DNA of 64,000 bases. Origin: Streptomyces parvulus. GTDB taxonomy: Bacteria; Actinomycetota; Actinomycetes; Streptomycetales; Streptomycetaceae. Shown piece by piece: positions 8,750 through 16,482 of the stretch. Position 1 is the stretch's first letter; each line of letters opens with the position of its first letter. The stretch spans positions 310,001 to 374,000 of the forward strand of contig NZ_BMRX01000006.1 of the NCBI RefSeq assembly GCF_014648855.1. The letters are read 5' to 3'. The position numbers and the translations under genes are program-made. The notes below the pieces were generated by a model. That model did no database searches and was not told the DNA's origin. It saw only the letters and a list, made by a program, of their open reading frames with translations.

Positions 8750-9364
8750 TCAGGGTACGGCGTGCCCCTCCCGCGCCCGGTTCACGGCCCGTACGAGGCC
8801 GCCGGCGTCGTCGGCGTGGCAGCGCACCACGCGGACCTCGCGGTGCCGCCCGAGTAAGGAGACATGAGTGACGGGCTCGGCGAGTTCGACGGTGACGGAC
8901 GTCCGCGCGCCCACGGCGAGGTTCAGCTCGCCGTCCCGCGGTTCGTGCGTGGCCCGCGGTTCGCGGCGGACGGAGGAGATCCGCTCCAGCGGTATCCGCA
9001 CGTCCACGTGGACGGCCCGGCGGATCCGCAGGACACCGGAGGCCGGGTCCAGGACGTGCGGGCGGACCACGGAGGCGGCGTGCAGACCGACGACGAGGAC
9101 GACGGTGTAGACGTCCAGGACCAGCACCACGTGGTGCACGGCCGGCCAGTCGCGCAGCAGCACGGACATCCCCACGGACTCGACCACGCAGACGAAGGCG
9201 AAGCCGAACATCATCGCGCCCTGCCCGCGCGCGTACCCGAACACGGCCGAGCCGTCCGCGGCCCCGTGGGTCCGCCGGGCCGTCCACAGCCACAGGCTCG
9301 CCAGCAGCCGCAGCTCGTGCCGGAGCAGGAGGAAGGGGACCGTGACCAGAGACCCGCCCTTCAT
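8750..9364 (-). CDS. Membrane protein of unknown function, 204 aa
   Basis: Two hydrophobic stretches lie in the first half (around residues 45-70 and 75-100). A soluble beta-rich C-terminal half follows, with repeated HVDVRIPLERISSVRRE-like strands, resembling membrane-anchored PH-like domains. The start ATG overlaps the stop of the MerR gene (ATGA, 9361-9364), so the two are translationally coupled. This suggests the MerR protein controls, or senses something handled by, this protein. I do not recognise the family. Confidence 0.75.
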   Translation of the reverse strand: MKGGSLVTVPFLLLRHELRLLASLWLWTARRTHGAADGSAVFGYARGQGAMMFGFAFVCVVESVGMSVLLRDWPAVHHVVLVLDVYTVVLVVGLHAASVVRPHVLDPASGVLRIRRAVHVDVRIPLERISSVRREPRATHEPRDGELNLAVGARTSVTVELAEPVTHVSLLGRHREVRVVRCHADDAGGLVRAVNRAREGHAVP

Positions 9365-10122
9365 GCCCGCCGCCCCCTCGACACGATCTCCAGGGACTGC
9401 CGGATGGCCTCCGCCTGGCCCGGCGCGAAGTCCGCGTACAGCGCGCGCAGGATGCCGTGGTCGAAATCGAGGTCGAGTCCCCCTTCCGGCACCAGCTCCG
9501 GAGGCATGGCCTCCGCGAGCACCCGGGCCGCCTCCGCCACCCTCGGATCACCGGTACCGGCGTCCACCAGGCCGTCGAGCAGCGCGTACGCCCGGTGGGC
9601 CCGCGCCACCGCCTCCGGCGAGCCGAGCGCGCCGTGCAGCGAGGCCAGCAGCCCCGCCCGGTCCTCCGGCGGCACCGTGCTCTCCAGCGTCGCCAGCATC
9701 TCGCGGTCCCGCAGTGCGGTGGGGGAACCGGAGACGTCCCCCATCCCCGCGAACAGCGCGGCCAGCTCCGGCGAGACCGGCCCCTCGGGCGGCAGCCCGC
9801 CCTCCGCGTCCAGCAGGGCCCGCAGCCGCGCCCTGCGGTCCCGGATCGCCGCCTCCTGCCGCGCCAGGTCCGCGTCCAGCTCCGCCAGCACCTCGGCCAA
9901 CTCCTTGCCGGCCTCGTCCGCGAGCACGTCCCGCACCTCGGCGAGCCCCAGCCCCAGCTCGGTCAGCCGCCGCACGCGGGCCAGCACGACGACGTGCCGC
10001 AGCGTGTACGACCGGTAGCCATTGGCCAGCCGCTCCGGCTCGGGCAGCAGCCCCTGGTGGTGGTAGTGCCGCACGGTCCGCGTGGTGACGCCGACGGCGT
10101 CGGCGAGTTCTCCGATCCGCAT
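9361..10122 (-). CDS. MerR family transcriptional regulator
   Basis: 253 residues. The N-terminal winged helix begins MRIGELADAVGVTTRTVRHY, followed by the dimerisation coiled coil (AEVLAELDADLARQEAAI). The C-terminal effector domain of about 140 residues is longer than in metal-type MerR proteins and lacks clustered Cys, so it more likely senses a drug or other small molecule. The gene leads an operon with the membrane protein, YaaA and eda. Its promoter at 10129-10159 has the 19-bp spacer typical of MerR-controlled promoters, so autoregulation is likely. Confidence 0.88.
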   Translation of the reverse strand: MRIGELADAVGVTTRTVRHYHHQGLLPEPERLANGYRSYTLRHVVVLARVRRLTELGLGLAEVRDVLADEAGKELAEVLAELDADLARQEAAIRDRRARLRALLDAEGGLPPEGPVSPELAALFAGMGDVSGSPTALRDREMLATLESTVPPEDRAGLLASLHGALGSPEAVARAHRAYALLDGLVDAGTGDPRVAEAARVLAEAMPPELVPEGGLDLDFDHGILRALYADFAPGQAEAIRQSLEIVSRGRRA

Positions 10123-10128
10123 GCCCCC

Positions 10129-10159
10129 AGTAGAAACGTTGACGTTGCGACAGGGTCAA
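10129..10159 (-). promoter_or_regulatory. MerR-type promoter with 19-bp spacer and inverted repeat
   Basis: On the minus strand -35 TTGACC (10159-10154) and -10 TCTACT (10134-10129) are separated by exactly 19 bp. The spacer contains the perfect inverted repeat AACGT-CA-ACGTT (10146-10135). The -10 ends 6 nt before the ATG, so the mRNA is probably leaderless. Confidence 0.7.
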
Positions 10160-10219
10160 GCCAATGCACTGGACAGCGCCGCACGTCCTCTGATCCGGTA
10201 CGCCCAGGGGGTGAGGGCG

Positions 10220-11053
10220 GTGGACGCACGCGAACAGGCCCGGTGGACCAGGGCCCGGCTGGGAACGGGCGGCCCGCCCCTCGACCTGCTCACGGCCCGC
10301 TTCGACCGGCACGTCTACGCCCCCCACGCGCACGACGAGTTCACGGTCGGCGTCACCGTGGGCGGCCTGGAGGTCATCGCCTACCGGGGCGGCCACATCC
10401 ACTCGGGCCCGGGCTCCATCGTCGTCCTGGAACCCGGCGAGGTGCACACCGGCGGCCCGGCCGCCCCCGAGGGCTACTCCTACCGCGCCCTGTACGCGAC
10501 CCCCGCCCTGCTCTCCGACGGGCTGCGCGGCGACGTGCTCCCGCACTTCCGCGAACCCGTCCTCCACGACCCGCGGCTCGCCGCCGCCCTGCGCACCGCG
10601 CACACGGACCTGACCCGCTGCCCCGACCCCCTGGAGGCCGAGTCGCGCCTGCCCTGGCTCCTCACCGCCCTCGCCGGCCGCCATTCCACGTCCCGCACCG
10701 CGGGCGACACCGCCGTCCCGGGCGCGGCCGGCGTCGCCCGTCTCGTCCGTGACCGCCTCGCCGACGAACTCCTCGCCCCACCGTCCCTGGCCTCCCTCGC
10801 CACCGACCTGGGTCTGTCCCGCTACCAGCTCCTGCGCGCCTTCCGCACGGCGATGGGGATGCCGCCGTACGCCTGGCTCGCCCAGCACCGGGTGGCCAGG
10901 GCGCGGGGGCTCCTGGAGGCCGGCGTACGCCCCGCCGAGGTGGCGGCGCTGGTGGGCTTCGCGGACCAGGCGCACCTGACCCGCTGGTTCCGCAGGATCC
11001 TCGGCGTGACCCCGGCGGCGTACCGCAACAGCGTTCAAGACGGCGGCCCCTGA
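10220..11053 (+). CDS. AraC family transcriptional regulator
   Basis: 277 residues. The N-terminal cupin-like sensor has HVYAPHAHDEFTVGVT and PGEVHTGG. The C-terminal double helix-turn-helix domain runs about residues 185-275, with SLASLATDLGLSRYQLLRAF and the signature FADQAHLTRWFRRILGVTPAAYR. GTG 10220 has AGGGGG 8 nt upstream; GTG 10211 is in frame and possible. It is divergent from the MerR operon and 19 nt before an EamA-family exporter gene, which it probably controls, a common AraC-EamA arrangement. Confidence 0.88.
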   Translation: MDAREQARWTRARLGTGGPPLDLLTARFDRHVYAPHAHDEFTVGVTVGGLEVIAYRGGHIHSGPGSIVVLEPGEVHTGGPAAPEGYSYRALYATPALLSDGLRGDVLPHFREPVLHDPRLAAALRTAHTDLTRCPDPLEAESRLPWLLTALAGRHSTSRTAGDTAVPGAAGVARLVRDRLADELLAPPSLASLATDLGLSRYQLLRAFRTAMGMPPYAWLAQHRVARARGLLEAGVRPAEVAALVGFADQAHLTRWFRRILGVTPAAYRNSVQDGGP

Positions 11054-11072
11054 GCGGACCGAGACTCGCGGC

Positions 11073-12056
11073 ATGACTGCACGCGGCTGGTTCCTGTTCT
11101 CCCTGATGGGAGTGGTCTGGGGCATCCCCTATCTGATGATCAAGGTGGCGGTGGACTCCGTCTCCCCGTCCGTGGTGGTGTTCACGCGCTGCGCGCTGGG
11201 TGCCGCCCTCCTGCTCCCCTTCGCCCTGCGCAGGGGAGGCCTCCTCCCGACCGTCGGGGCCCACTGGAAACCCCTCCTCGCCTTCGCGGTCATCGAGATC
11301 ATCGGCCCCTGGTGGACGCTGACCGACGCCGAGCGCCACCTCTCCAGCTCCACCGCGGGCCTGCTCATCGCGGGCGTCCCGATCGTCGGCGTCGCCCTGG
11401 CCCGCTTCTTCGGCGCCACGGAGACGCTCGGCGCCCGACGCGTCTGCGGCCTCGCCCTGGGCCTGGCGGGCGTGGCGGTGCTGACCCTCCCGCACCTGAC
11501 CGGCGGCGACGCCCGCTCCCTCGCCGAGGTGCTGCTGACGGTGATCGGCTACGCCACGGCGCCGCTGATCGCCGCCCGCCACCTGAAGGACGTGCCGTCC
11601 CTCCACCTCACCGCCTCCTGCCTCACCCTCGCGGCCCTCGTCTACGCCCCCGCCGCGATCCTCGGCCGCCCCGACACCCTCCCGGCGCCCTCGGTGCTGG
11701 CCGCCCTCGCCGGCCTCGGCGTGGTCTGCACGGCGATCGCCTTCGTCGCCTTCCTGGAGCTGATCAAGGAGGCCGGCCCGACCCGCGCGACGGTCATCAC
11801 GTACGTCAACCCGGCGGTCGCGGTGACGGCCGGCGCCGTCTTCCTGGACGAGCCCCTGACCCCGACCGTCCTCGCCGCCTTCGCCCTGATCCTGACGGGC
11901 TCGGTCCTGGCCACGGCGGCGACCGCGGGACCGCGCCGCCGCATCCGCCCGGTACCATGGTCGGCACGGCAGACGAGCCGGGCGGGCGGCCGCGTGGAGT
12001 CCCTCACGGGACTTCCCGAGGAACGTCCGGGCTCCACAGGGCAGGGTGATGGCTAA
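11073..12056 (+). CDS. EamA (DMT superfamily) transporter
   Basis: Ten-helix metabolite or drug exporter, 327 residues with two EamA repeats (about 5-135 and 148-285). It begins MTARGWFLFSLMGVVWGIPY and the last helix ends near ILTGSVLATAATAG. The remaining 40 residues are hydrophilic and Arg/Gly-rich. They are encoded by DNA that overlaps the 5' end of rnpB (from about 11966), so the tail is probably a by-product of read-in, not a functional domain. It likely forms an operon with the AraC regulator. Substrate unknown. Confidence 0.85.
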   Translation: MTARGWFLFSLMGVVWGIPYLMIKVAVDSVSPSVVVFTRCALGAALLLPFALRRGGLLPTVGAHWKPLLAFAVIEIIGPWWTLTDAERHLSSSTAGLLIAGVPIVGVALARFFGATETLGARRVCGLALGLAGVAVLTLPHLTGGDARSLAEVLLTVIGYATAPLIAARHLKDVPSLHLTASCLTLAALVYAPAAILGRPDTLPAPSVLAALAGLGVVCTAIAFVAFLELIKEAGPTRATVITYVNPAVAVTAGAVFLDEPLTPTVLAAFALILTGSVLATAATAGPRRRIRPVPWSARQTSRAGGRVESLTGLPEERPGSTGQGDG

Positions 12057-12382
12057 CGGCCACCCGGGGTGACCCGCGGGACAGTGCCACAGAAAGCAGA
12101 CCGCCCGGCGCTTCGGCGCCGGGTAAGGGTGAAACGGTGGTGTAAGAGACCACCAGTGCCCAGGGTGACCTGGGCAGCTAGGTAAACCCCACCCGGAGCA
12201 AGGTCAAGAGGAGCGCCGTGAAAAGCGCTCTGCGCGGACGTTCGAGGGCTGCCCGCCCGAGTCCGCGGGTAGACCGCACGAGGCCGGTGGCAACACCGGT
12301 CCTAGATGGATGGCCGTCGCCGGAGGGCCCGCGAGGACCCTCCGGAACAGAACCCGGCGTACAGCCCGACTCGTCTGCCGCC
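11966..12382 (+). ncRNA. rnpB: RNase P RNA (M1 RNA), bacterial type A
   Basis: Catalytic RNA that trims tRNA 5' leaders. The closing helix P1 is seen as GGCAGACGAG (11968-11977) pairing perfectly with CTCGTCTGCC (12370-12379). The conserved core is present: GAGGAACGTCCGGGCTCCAC near 12017, AGGGTGAAACGGTGGTGTAAGAG near 12126, and CAGAACCCGGCGTACAG near 12349. Length (about 415 nt) fits Streptomyces. The 5' 90 nt overlap the 3' end of the EamA gene, so the rnpB promoter must lie inside that coding sequence; TACCAT at 11953 is a possible -10. Exact ends are estimated. Confidence 0.95.
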
Positions 12383-12499
12383 CCACACGGCCCGTCCAGC
12401 GCCCTTCATCGTCCGGGCGGGGACGGTGCCGGCCGCCTCGGCCTCCCACCCCGTACCTTCCGGTCACCGTCGTTCAACACCGCGTGAAACAAGGGTGGT

Positions 12500-12546
12500 T
12501 GAGAACGAGTGCCCCTCCGGTGTCGGTATTGTTGCCCCCGTTCTCA
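12500..12546. promoter_or_regulatory. Inverted repeat upstream of the kinase gene
   Basis: TGAGAACG (12500-12507) and CGTTCTCA (12539-12546) are perfect 8-bp inverted copies flanking a region with the -10-like TATTGT. They lie 22-68 nt before the GTG at 12568. This may be an operator; the 31-nt gap makes a terminator for rnpB less likely. Confidence 0.4.
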
Positions 12547-12567
12547 GCGAGAGGGATGTGAGGACCG

Positions 12568-14175
12568 GTGCTGACCGGCGTTCCTGATCGGCAGGTGGGC
12601 GGGGGGCCCGGGCGGCTGGTTGCCGGCCGCTATCTGCTGCACGAAGTCCTGGGCCGGGGCGGCATGGGCGTCGTCTGGCGCGCTCACGACCAGCTCCTCG
12701 ACCGGCCGGTCGCCGCCAAGGAGCTGCACATCGCCGCCGAGGGCGACGAGGACCACCGCACCCGCATGCGCCGGGCCCTGCGCGAGGCGCGGGCGGTCGC
12801 CAGGGTGCCGCACCCGCACGTGGTCGGGGTGCACGACCTGGTCGAGTTCGAGGACCGGCTCTGGATCGTGATGGAGCTGGTGCGCGGGCCCTCGCTGGCC
12901 GCCCGGGTGCGCCGGTCCGGGCCGCTGACCCCGGAGCACACCGCCCGGCTCGGCCTCCAACTGCTCGACGCGCTCCGGGCGGTCCACCGCGCCGGCACCC
13001 TGCACCGCGACGTGAAGCCCGCCAACGTCCTGCTGCGACCCGGCGGCGACGCGGTGCTCACCGACTTCGGCATCGCCGCCCTCGACGACGGCGAGATGCT
13101 CACCTCGACCGGGCAGCTCGTGGGCTCCGTCGAGTACATGGCGCCGGAGCGGGCCACCGCGCAGGAGGCCGGACCGGAGTCCGACCTGTGGTCGCTCGGC
13201 GCGACGCTGGTCGCCGCCTGCGGAGGGGAGTCGCCCTTCCGCAGGCACGGGTACGCGGCGACCCTGCACGCCGTCGTGTACGGGAGTCCGCGGCTTCCGG
13301 AGCGGCTCGGCCCCCTGCGCCCCGTCGTCGAGGCGCTGCTGCACCGGGACCCGCGCGAGCGTCCCGGCGCCGACGAACTGGCGGCGGCACTGCGGGGCGT
13401 GGCGGCCGGTGAGGCCGCGGACGGCGGCGCGGCCGCGGCCCCGGCCGTGGTCGGGGACGATGTCACCGTCGTCCTCGACCGGGCCCCCGACCGGCCGGAC
13501 GACACGCTGCTCGCGCCCCCCGGCAGTACGGCGGTCCGCGGGGTCGGGACCAGGCGCACGCCGCTCCCGGGGCGGCCGGGCGGTGCCGGGCGCTGGCTGG
13601 CGTGGACGCTCGCCGGAGCCGTCGCCCTCGTCGCGGTGGTGAGCGGCGGGCTGCTCCTCGCGGGCGTGGCGCCCTTCCAGGACGACGACGGACCGGGCGC
13701 CGACCGCGGTGCCGCCGAGGCGCCCGGCCCGGCGCCGACCTCCCTCGCCTCGCCGGTCGGGGCGCCCCAGGTGACCTCGTACGAGATGGTGGTGAGCGCC
13801 GACGAGGGCTGGCAGCCGGTCGTCGGCGCGGTGGTCCGCGCGGGCGACACCGTCACGGTGGAGTCCCGGCGGGGCGAGTGGACGGTGGACCGCGAGCGCA
13901 TGCCGATGACCGGACCGGCCGGCTACGACCCGGACGGCGACCGGGACCTGGACTTCGCGGCCGGCTGCAAGGTCGTACCGGACGCCCCCTTCGGCACGCT
14001 GGTGACCCGCCTGTCGGACACCGACGACGCGCCGGTCCTCGCCATCGGGGAGGCGAAGACCTTCCGCGCGGGCGGCGGCGGCGTGGTCCAGCTGCGGATC
14101 AACGACGGCGCGGGGTGCGTGGACGACAACGCGGGCGAGGTCGGTGTGGTCGTGGAGGTGAGCCGGCAGCCCTGA
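12568..14175 (+). CDS. Receptor-type serine/threonine protein kinase
   Basis: Hanks-type kinase, 535 residues. The catalytic domain (about 15-275) has the Gly-rich loop LGRGGMGVVW, the ATP Lys in AAKEL, the catalytic loop HRDVKPANVLL, DFGIA and APE. A linker follows, then a transmembrane helix near 348-370 (LAWTLAGAVALVAVVSGGLL). The extracellular domain of about 165 residues ends in a CKVVPD...GCVDDN segment with two Cys. It lacks PASTA repeats, so it is not PknB; the outer domain may sense a surface signal. GTG 12568 follows GAGG. It precedes the unknown gene at 14269. Confidence 0.9.
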   Translation: MLTGVPDRQVGGGPGRLVAGRYLLHEVLGRGGMGVVWRAHDQLLDRPVAAKELHIAAEGDEDHRTRMRRALREARAVARVPHPHVVGVHDLVEFEDRLWIVMELVRGPSLAARVRRSGPLTPEHTARLGLQLLDALRAVHRAGTLHRDVKPANVLLRPGGDAVLTDFGIAALDDGEMLTSTGQLVGSVEYMAPERATAQEAGPESDLWSLGATLVAACGGESPFRRHGYAATLHAVVYGSPRLPERLGPLRPVVEALLHRDPRERPGADELAAALRGVAAGEAADGGAAAAPAVVGDDVTVVLDRAPDRPDDTLLAPPGSTAVRGVGTRRTPLPGRPGGAGRWLAWTLAGAVALVAVVSGGLLLAGVAPFQDDDGPGADRGAAEAPGPAPTSLASPVGAPQVTSYEMVVSADEGWQPVVGAVVRAGDTVTVESRRGEWTVDRERMPMTGPAGYDPDGDRDLDFAAGCKVVPDAPFGTLVTRLSDTDDAPVLAIGEAKTFRAGGGGVVQLRINDGAGCVDDNAGEVGVVVEVSRQP

Positions 14176-14268
14176 GCGGCGTCGCCCGCACCGCCGGGCG
14201 CCGGGAAAAGGGCGTGCGGGTCCGCGGACGGGTGGGATACGTTCCTGCCTGTTCGAAGGGGGGCCGAC

Positions 14269-15000
14269 ATGGCGAAGCTGAACCAGATCATCGCGGTCGA
14301 GAAGGGCGTCAAGAGCAAGTCGCTCCAGGACGTGACCGCCGCGCACCAGAAGGTGCAGAAGCCCGCGCTGCTGGCCGGGATCTCGCGCACGTACCAGCCG
14401 AAGGACGAGGAGGGCGAGCAGCTGCCGCCCGAGTCGACGCGGGTGCAGGTGCGGGCCGAGGACGTGCTGCGCGAGATGGGCGCCTCGCTGACCCGGCTGT
14501 TCGACGTCACCGCGACCAAGGACTGGGCGAACTGCACGGCCCGCGCGGACGTCACCGTCGACGGCCGGACGATCGTCGCGGACGTGCCGGTCGGCTACCT
14601 GCTCTTCCTGGAGAAGCAGCTCACCGAGCTGCACGCCTTCGTGAAGAAGCTGCCGACGCTCGACGCCGCCGAGGCGTGGGCGCAGGACCCGTCCACCGAC
14701 TGGTGGAAGACGGACCCGGTGCGCACCATCCGGACGAAGAAGGTCCCGCGCAACCACGTGAAGGCCGAGGCGACGGAGAAGCACCCCGCCCAGGTCGAGG
14801 TGTACTACGAGGACGTGCCGATCGGCTACTGGACGACCGTGAAGTTCTCCGGGGCGCTGCCGGCCCGGCGGGTCAACGAGCTGCTGGACCGGGTCGAGAA
14901 GCTCCAGCAGGCCGTCAAGTTCGCCCGGGAGGACGCCAACGGCGACGAGGTCACCGACCAGCGGGTCGGCGACGCGGTGTTCGGCTACCTGTTCGGCTGA
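14269..15000 (+). CDS. Conserved actinobacterial protein of unknown function, 243 aa
   Basis: Soluble, Lys/Glu-rich protein starting MAKLNQIIAVEKGVKSKSLQ with GGGG 7-8 nt upstream of the ATG. It has no signal peptide or membrane segment. The N-terminal 55 residues look helical and basic; the middle contains TIVADVPVGYLLFLEKQL, and VYYEDVPIGYWTTVKF repeats the VPxGY pattern. I do not recognise a catalytic motif. The next feature, 26 nt after the stop, is the promoter of a noncoding RNA with a tRNA-like permuted fold. That closeness makes an RNA-related role worth testing, but this is inference only. Confidence 0.8.
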   Translation: MAKLNQIIAVEKGVKSKSLQDVTAAHQKVQKPALLAGISRTYQPKDEEGEQLPPESTRVQVRAEDVLREMGASLTRLFDVTATKDWANCTARADVTVDGRTIVADVPVGYLLFLEKQLTELHAFVKKLPTLDAAEAWAQDPSTDWWKTDPVRTIRTKKVPRNHVKAEATEKHPAQVEVYYEDVPIGYWTTVKFSGALPARRVNELLDRVEKLQQAVKFAREDANGDEVTDQRVGDAVFGYLFG

Positions 15001-15025
15001 GGCCCCGCGCGGGCCCGGCAACGGG

Positions 15026-15064
15026 TAGCCTCCACAGACGCCCCCGCGTGCGAGCGCGGGGGTG
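15026..15064 (+). promoter_or_regulatory. Promoter-like TAGCCT and GC-rich hairpin after the 14269 gene
   Basis: TAGCCT (15026-15031) resembles the -10 elements used elsewhere here. A perfect 8-bp stem CCCCCGCG / CGCGGGGG (15041-15048 and 15055-15062, loop 6 nt, extendable by two pairs) follows. The hairpin could terminate the upstream gene or form the 5' end of the RNA downstream. The sequence cannot tell which. Confidence 0.5.
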
Positions 15065-15213
15065 CGCGAAGGGCGCGGGCCGGACTGAGGACCGGTTCGC
15101 GCGACGAGCGCAAGCTGAAACTGACGTTCAGCCTGAAGAGGCGCGCCGCCCCGGGACGGGCGCGGACCGCGCCGTCAATCTCAGACTCTCGCTCCAGCTT
15201 CAGCATCGCCGCC

Positions 15214-15349
15214 GATCACCGGGGCGACCAGGCCGGACGACCGCCGTCGGATGCGAGTTCGAATCTCGTCTGCACCGCTGCGTGGTGCGGTAGTTCAAAG
15301 GAAGAACACGACGGCCTGACGACTGATCCGTCCTGACACGGTTCCGGTG
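15214..15349 (+). ncRNA. Y RNA-like (YrlA-type) RNA with circularly permuted tRNA module
   Basis: A tRNA fold is present with its halves swapped. T-stem/loop: 15253-15257, loop TTCGAAT, 15265-15269. Acceptor 3' strand CTGCACC 15270-15276, then a 7-nt loop, acceptor 5' strand GGTGCGG 15284-15290 (7 pairs, one G-U). T8-A9, then the D-arm GTTC-AAAGGAA-GAAC 15293-15307 with the GG pair. The anticodon-stem equivalent is GCCGTCG 15243-15249 with CGACGGC 15309-15315, 7 perfect pairs. Outside it GGACG/CGTCC (15235-15239, 15329-15333) and CACCGG/CCGGTG (15217-15222, 15344-15349) can extend the stem. Bacterial Y RNAs, partners of Ro/Rsr, have exactly this permuted topology. The transcript may start near 15038 and end at the hairpin at 15375. 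No Ro gene is in the window. Confidence 0.72.
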
Positions 15350-15374
15350 TGCGCATCAGGTGGCATCTCCAGGG

Positions 15375-15401
15375 GCCCGGGAGCAGGCTACGCTCCCGGG
15401 C
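15375..15401. terminator. Perfect 10-bp terminator hairpin
   Basis: GCCCGGGAGC (15375-15384) and GCTCCCGGGC (15392-15401) enclose the 7-nt loop AGGCTAC. It lies between the Y RNA-like locus and the convergent MazG-like gene, so it can end transcripts from both sides. Confidence 0.8.
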
Positions 15402-15410
15402 TCCGCCACG

Positions 15411-15755
15411 TCAGGCACCGGCCGCGCGGGGGCGGGACGCCACCTTCGCCAGGTGCCGCCCGAACACCTCCCGCGCCTCGGGCGTCAGGGTGCGCAGCGC
15501 CACCATCGCCGTGATCACCACGTCGCACAGCTCCGCCTCGACGTCCTGCCAGGTGTGGGTGGTGCCCTTGCGCGGGTTCTGCCCCGTCGCGCCGATCACC
15601 GCCTCGGCGACCTCGCCGACCTCCTCCGACAGCTTCAGCATCCGCAGCAGCAGGCCCTCCCGGCCGGCGACGGGCTGGTCCGCCTCCAGCCACGCGCACA
15701 GGTCGTCGATGGTGTCCCAGGGGCCGGCCGGGGCGCCGGCGAGGTCGTCGCTCAT
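15411..15755 (-). CDS. MazG-like nucleotide pyrophosphohydrolase
   Basis: All-alpha NTP pyrophosphatase family, 114 residues, single MazG-like domain. Metal-binding acidic motifs are visible: SEEVGEVAEA near residue 42 and EAELCDVV near 73. Such proteins hydrolyse non-canonical or excess nucleotides. The ribosome site before ATG 15755 is weak. It stands 39 nt downstream of the DoxX-like gene on the same strand, with the hairpin at 15375 as its likely terminator. Confidence 0.85.
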   Translation of the reverse strand: MSDDLAGAPAGPWDTIDDLCAWLEADQPVAGREGLLLRMLKLSEEVGEVAEAVIGATGQNPRKGTTHTWQDVEAELCDVVITAMVALRTLTPEAREVFGRHLAKVASRPRAAGA

Positions 15756-15794
15756 ACGGAGCAGCGTGCCACGCCGGGCGGGGTGCGCCGTCGG

Positions 15795-16337
15795 TCAGTC
15801 GAACAGTGGCTCCTGCTCGCCCTCGGCGGCCTTGCGCACCCGCTTGTTGCGCATGCCGACGACCACCGCCGTGGCCGCCGCCGTCACCCCGAGAGCCGCC
15901 GGGACCATCCAGTTGCGGTTGACCGCGTGGCCGAGGGCGTGGTCCAGGGAGAGACGGCCCGGTCCGGCGACCGCGAGGCCGGTGGCGGTCAGGGCCAGGG
16001 ACGCCGCGTACTCGTAGCCGCCGGCCTGGGCGAAGAAGCCGTTCGGGGCGTGCACCGCCGCCGCCCCCACCATCGCGCCGGCCGCCGAGGCGCCCGCGGC
16101 CGGGGTCGCGAGACCCAGCGCGAGCAGCGTCCCGCCGCCCGCCTCCGCGAGGCCGGCCAGGACGGCACTGGTACGGCCGGGCTCGTAGCCCATGGCCTCC
16201 ATGGCCTGGCCCGTCGCCTCGATGCCGCCGCCGCCGAACCAGCCGAGCAGCTTCTGCGCCCCGTGCGCGGCCAGCACCCCGCCGGTACCCAGTCGGAGCA
16301 GCAGCAGGCCCAGATCGCGCCGGTCACAACAGTTCAC
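15795..16337 (-). CDS. DoxX family membrane protein
   Basis: Integral membrane protein of 180 residues with four predicted helices. The typical opening LGLLLLRLGTGGVLAAHGAQKL and the later GxxxPNGFFAQAGGYEYA match the DoxX/DoxD fold. Function is poorly defined in actinobacteria; some relatives act with thiol redox systems. The start is GTG 16337, set by GAGGGAG 5 nt upstream. Confidence 0.85.
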   Translation of the reverse strand: MNCCDRRDLGLLLLRLGTGGVLAAHGAQKLLGWFGGGGIEATGQAMEAMGYEPGRTSAVLAGLAEAGGGTLLALGLATPAAGASAAGAMVGAAAVHAPNGFFAQAGGYEYAASLALTATGLAVAGPGRLSLDHALGHAVNRNWMVPAALGVTAAATAVVVGMRNKRVRKAAEGEQEPLFD

Positions 16338-16482
16338 GTCGACTCCCTCGCAGACGGCGGCGGCTCACACCCCACCACCGTCTCCCGGGTGCCTCGCGCG
16401 GGCCCGTCGCGGGCGCCGTTCGGGTGGCGGGCCGGGGGCGGAGCGGTGGCGGGGGTGCCGGGCCGGTGTGACGCTGGCCGGC

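Noticed and set aside
12218..12487. Open frames across 12204-12587
   Set aside because: They lie within or just after RNase P RNA, lack ribosome sites, and have no protein-like composition.
15241..15349. Two-piece (permuted) tmRNA
   Set aside because: The halves are swapped as in permuted ssrA, but only a 7-nt loop separates the acceptor strands. There is no CCA, no Ala-type G-U at the third acceptor pair and no tag reading frame.
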